A stretch of 8,273 bases of DNA from contig WTIB01000305.1 of assembly GCA_011522905.1 (NCBI GenBank), positions 1-8,273 of the forward strand. Direction: 5' to 3'. Positions 6,328 through 8,273 of this stretch are shown piece by piece. The stretch comes from Crocinitomicaceae bacterium (GTDB lineage: Bacteria; Bacteroidota; Bacteroidia; Flavobacteriales_D; Crocinitomicaceae). The notes beneath the pieces were generated by a model. The model ran no database searches. It was not told where the DNA came from and was given only the letters and a program-made list of their open reading frames with translations. A program made the translations under genes and the position numbers. Within the stretch, counting starts at the first letter, position 1. Each line of letters starts with the position of its first letter.

Positions 6328-8043
6328 ATGCATAATGTTCACCAACGTCGCAGCTTTGTAGACGAAAATCTGCTTATAGACTCTTTTGAGTCCGTAGAAA
6401 AGTACATGAATGAGCTACTCAATAGAGAAATTAGCTCCCCAGAAGAGCTCAAAAAATGGCTAAAAGACAAAAGCGAATTGGAAGCCGTATTGGAAGAGGA
6501 TATGGCTTGGAGATACATCAAAATGTCAATCGATACACGAAATGAGGAATATTCGAAGGCCTATAACTTCTTTGTTTCTGAAATTCAGCCCAAGCTTGCC
6601 CCTTTTGATGATCAATTGAATAAAAAATTAATGGAATGCCCTCATCGTGAGGGACTCGAAAAAGAAACGGCTTATAAAATCTATTTTAGAGGTGTTCAAA
6701 CACAGCTTGAGCTCTATCGTGAGGAAAACATATCTATTCAAGCCTATTTGAGCCAAAAAAGCCAAGAATTTGGTGCCATAAGTGGCGCTCAAAGTATCGA
6801 GCACAAAGGAGATCAATTGACCATGCCTCAAGCCTCAATGCTTCTTAAGGAGCAGGATGAAGCGCTTAGAAAAAATGTATTTGAAAAAATAGCTGCACGT
6901 CGCTTAAAAGATGTTCAGGCCCTAAATGAATTGTACACAGAGCTTATCCAAAAACGTACTGAGCTTGCTAAAAATGCAGGCTTCGATAACTATCGTGACT
7001 ACAAATTCAAAGAGATGGGCAGATTCGACTATACGAAAGAATCATGTTTTGAATTTCATAAAGCCGTTGAAGAGCATATCGTCCCTCTCGTAAAAAAGAT
7101 TCAAGAGCAGAAATTGGTAAAGCTTGGAAAAAGCAAGTTCAAACCATGGGATACAGCAGTAAACCCAGACGGAAAGGCACCATTAAAGCCATTTAAGAGT
7201 GGTCAAGAAATGCTCGATAAAACCATTGCTATTTTCAATGACATCGACAGCAAATTTGCCGGGTTTTTGAAAACCATGGAACAAATGAAGCATTTTGACC
7301 TCGAATCCAAACCAGGAAAAGCACCTGGAGGATACAACTACCCTTTGTATGAAACCGGAGCACCATTCATCTTCATGAATTCTGTGGGGTCTCAAAATGA
7401 TTTTACCACTATGGTACATGAAGGCGGTCATGCCGTGCATTCCTTTCTTACCCATGAATTAGAGCTGACCTCATTTAAAAGTTTCCCATCGGAAATTGCT
7501 GAGCTGGCCTCTATGTCGATGGAATTGTTGACCATGGATTACTGGAACAAAGTCTATGCTGATCAGGATGATTTGTACCGCGCCAAAAAAGAACAAATTG
7601 AAGGAACCCTGACCTTACTCCCATGGATTGCACAAATTGATGCTTTTCAGCATTGGGTGTATGAAAATCACAATCATACCACGGAGGAGAGAACGGGTTA
7701 CTGGATGGAACTCAATGAGAGATTTGGCACTGGACTTGTGGATTGGAATGGCCACGAGAAGGTACTTGAGTCCTCTTGGCAACGACAGCTTCATTTGTTT
7801 GAAGTTCCTTTTTACTACATCGAATATGGCATTGCCCAGCTCGGAGCTATTGGCGTTTGGAAAAACAGCAAAACAGATTTTAAAAAGGCCGTAAACCAAT
7901 ATGAAAATGCCTTAAAGCTTGGCTATACAGAGTCAATGCCAGATGTTTTTAAGGCTGCAGGTATTTCATTTGACTTTTCGGGATCACACATCTGTAAGCT
8001 TGCAGAATTCGTAGAAGAAGAACTTGAAAAGCTTGAAGGCTAA
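6328..8043 (+). CDS. pepF: M3 family zinc oligopeptidase (oligoendopeptidase F type)
   Basis: A 571-residue zinc metallopeptidase of family M3 that cleaves short peptides in the cytoplasm and so takes part in peptide recycling. The catalytic HEGGH is at residues 364-368 (within TTMVHEGGHAVHSF), where both histidines bind zinc and the glutamate activates water. The third zinc ligand is probably Glu392 in AELAS, 24 residues on. The substrate-side segment PFYYIEYGIAQLG (494-506) and the GGYNYPLYETGAPFIFMN block before the active site are typical of oligoendopeptidase F. The long helical N-terminal half (about 1-320) would form the lid over the active-site channel. Length is normal for the family. 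The ATG at 6328 is chosen because the frame upstream of it overlaps the DUF5606 tail. There is no signal peptide. The gene symbol follows the family, not a tested specificity. Confidence 0.93.
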   Translation: MHNVHQRRSFVDENLLIDSFESVEKYMNELLNREISSPEELKKWLKDKSELEAVLEEDMAWRYIKMSIDTRNEEYSKAYNFFVSEIQPKLAPFDDQLNKKLMECPHREGLEKETAYKIYFRGVQTQLELYREENISIQAYLSQKSQEFGAISGAQSIEHKGDQLTMPQASMLLKEQDEALRKNVFEKIAARRLKDVQALNELYTELIQKRTELAKNAGFDNYRDYKFKEMGRFDYTKESCFEFHKAVEEHIVPLVKKIQEQKLVKLGKSKFKPWDTAVNPDGKAPLKPFKSGQEMLDKTIAIFNDIDSKFAGFLKTMEQMKHFDLESKPGKAPGGYNYPLYETGAPFIFMNSVGSQNDFTTMVHEGGHAVHSFLTHELELTSFKSFPSEIAELASMSMELLTMDYWNKVYADQDDLYRAKKEQIEGTLTLLPWIAQIDAFQHWVYENHNHTTEERTGYWMELNERFGTGLVDWNGHEKVLESSWQRQLHLFEVPFYYIEYGIAQLGAIGVWKNSKTDFKKAVNQYENALKLGYTESMPDVFKAAGISFDFSGSHICKLAEFVEEELEKLEG

Positions 8044-8070
8044 GATGTACGCTATTATTAAAAAACTAAT

Positions 8071-8078
8071 TATATTTG
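8071..8078 (+). promoter_or_regulatory. -7 box of the tRNA-Met promoter
   Basis: TATATTTG (followed by CC) is an exact TAnnTTTG match ending 10 bp before the mature tRNA 5' end, the expected place for a tRNA promoter in this phylum. No clear TTTG element is present at -33. The box lies in the 45 bp spacer after pepF, so the tRNA probably has its own transcript. Confidence 0.5.
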
Positions 8079-8088
8079 CCCCTCGAAT

Positions 8089-8162
8089 GGCGAGATAGCT
8101 CAGTTGGTTAGAGCGCAGGATTCATAACCCTGAGGTCCCGAGTTCAACTCTCGGTCTCGCTA
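8089..8162 (+). tRNA. tRNA-Met (anticodon CAU), elongator type
   Basis: A 74-nt cloverleaf: acceptor GGCGAGA pairs with TCTCGCT (the first pair is G-U), D stem GCTC/GAGC with an AGTTGGTTA loop, anticodon stem CAGGA/CCCTG with loop TTCATAA and anticodon CAT at 8123-8125, variable AGGTC, and a perfect T stem CCGAG/CTCGG with loop TTCAACT. The discriminator is A; CCA is not encoded. It lacks the three G-C pairs and the C1-A72 mismatch of initiator tRNA, so it is elongator Met. A CAU anticodon could also be the lysidine-modified tRNA-Ile2, which the sequence alone does not fully exclude. The A31-C39 position at the foot of the anticodon stem is unpaired. Confidence 0.95.
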
Positions 8163-8168
8163 CAACAA

Positions 8169-8182
8169 GGGATCTCAATCCC
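8169..8182 (+). other. Small trailer hairpin after the tRNA
   Basis: GGGAT and ATCCC form a perfect 5-bp stem around a CTCA loop, between the tRNA 3' end and the terminator. It may guide 3' trailer processing or be incidental. Confidence 0.4.
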
Positions 8183-8185
8183 AGT

Positions 8186-8219
8186 AAAGGTTTCAGAGTT
8201 TTCACTGAAACCTTTTTTT
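8186..8219 (+). terminator. Intrinsic terminator of the tRNA-Met transcript
   Basis: AAAGGTTTCAG and CTGAAACCTTT form a perfect 11-bp stem around an 8-nt loop (AGTTTTCA), followed by four further T bases, making a seven-T run with the stem end. This is a strong rho-independent terminator for the plus strand. On the minus strand the same stem is followed by a weaker T tract, so it may act only partly in that direction. Confidence 0.88.
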
Positions 8220-8273
8220 ATTCCCTATACCCTCTTGTGCTAGGAACTGTGCTAGGTCTTGTGCTAGGAATTT
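8202..8273 (-). CDS. 3' end of an unidentified minus-strand gene with LAQ repeats (possible integrase tail)
   Basis: A minus-strand frame enters from the right edge and stays open for 23 codons, ending with TGA at 8204-8202, inside the loop of the terminator hairpin. It reads KFLAQDLAQFLAQEGIGNKK and ends RFQ. The four-residue period (FLAQ, DLAQ, FLAQ) follows from the 12-bp DNA repeat. My impression is that LAQ-like C-terminal tails occur on Bacteroidota tyrosine recombinases, and the position directly behind a tRNA gene, pointing towards it, is a typical place for an integrase. The visible part holds no catalytic residue, so this is a hypothesis; chance openness over 72 bases is quite possible. 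Confidence 0.3.
   Translation of the reverse strand, partial: KFLAQDLAQFLAQEGIGNKKRFQ
8236..8271. repeat. Three tandem 12-bp repeats (TGTGCTAGG core)
   Basis: TGTGCTAGG occurs at 8236-8244, 8248-8256 and 8260-8268 with an exact 12-bp period; the three-base linkers are AAC, TCT and AAT. The array runs to the window edge and may continue. The 12-bp period keeps reading frames in register and encodes LAQ repeats on the minus strand. It could be coding repetition, recombinase arm-type sites at a tRNA-linked attachment region, or both. Confidence 0.8.

Noticed and set aside
8089..8162. Initiator tRNA-fMet
   Set aside because: The three consecutive G-C pairs of the anticodon stem and the unpaired first acceptor position are absent.

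Overview
The window looks like chromosomal DNA of a member of the Bacteroidota, probably a Cytophagales-type marine or environmental lineage. The main reasons are lineage-typical proteins (a DUF6089 outer-membrane barrel, a DUF5606 protein, a TIGR03643/DUF2805 protein), TAnnTTTG-type -7 boxes in place of the sigma70 -10 box, no convincing Shine-Dalgarno sequences, and AT-leaning codon use. No phage, transposon or CRISPR array lies fully inside the window. The only hint of a mobile element is at the extreme right edge, behind a tRNA gene.

Layout: (1) 1-733, plus strand: the 3' three quarters of trpS, cut by the window start. (2) 730-1181: two small uncharacterised genes placed head to head, a DUF2805/TIGR03643 gene on the minus strand (730-990) and a 49-55 codon DUF2256 zinc-ribbon gene on the plus strand (1032-1181). 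Each converges with and slightly overlaps its outer neighbour. (3) 1171-5642, minus strand: a tightly spaced run, in transcription order a DEAD-box RNA helicase of the DeaD/CsdA type with a DbpA-like domain and an RGG-rich tail, then the ribosome-associated GTPase typA/bipA (15 nt gap), then a secreted DUF6089 beta-barrel protein (38 nt gap). (4) 5643-5777: a 135 bp divergent intergenic region with promoter-like boxes for both directions and a 23-codon open frame that abuts the next gene. (5) 5778-8043, plus strand: a DUF5606 protein with a lysine/serine/alanine-rich tail, followed after 10 nt by an M3-family zinc oligopeptidase (PepF/oligoendopeptidase F type). (6) 8089-8162: an elongator-type tRNA-Met(CAU) with its own promoter box, a small trailer hairpin and a strong intrinsic terminator. 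(7) 8202-8273: a minus-strand open frame running in from outside the window, encoding a LAQ-repeat tail over a 12-bp tandem repeat, ending inside the terminator hairpin. It may be the C-terminal end of a tRNA-associated integrase, which the window is too short to prove.

Functionally most of the window is translation and ribosome housekeeping: Trp-tRNA synthetase, an RNA helicase with a ribosome-assembly GTPase, and tRNA-Met. Added to this are an intracellular peptidase and an envelope protein. The least understood parts are the DUF2256/DUF2805 pair, the DUF5606 protein, and the repeat-coding frame next to the tRNA.
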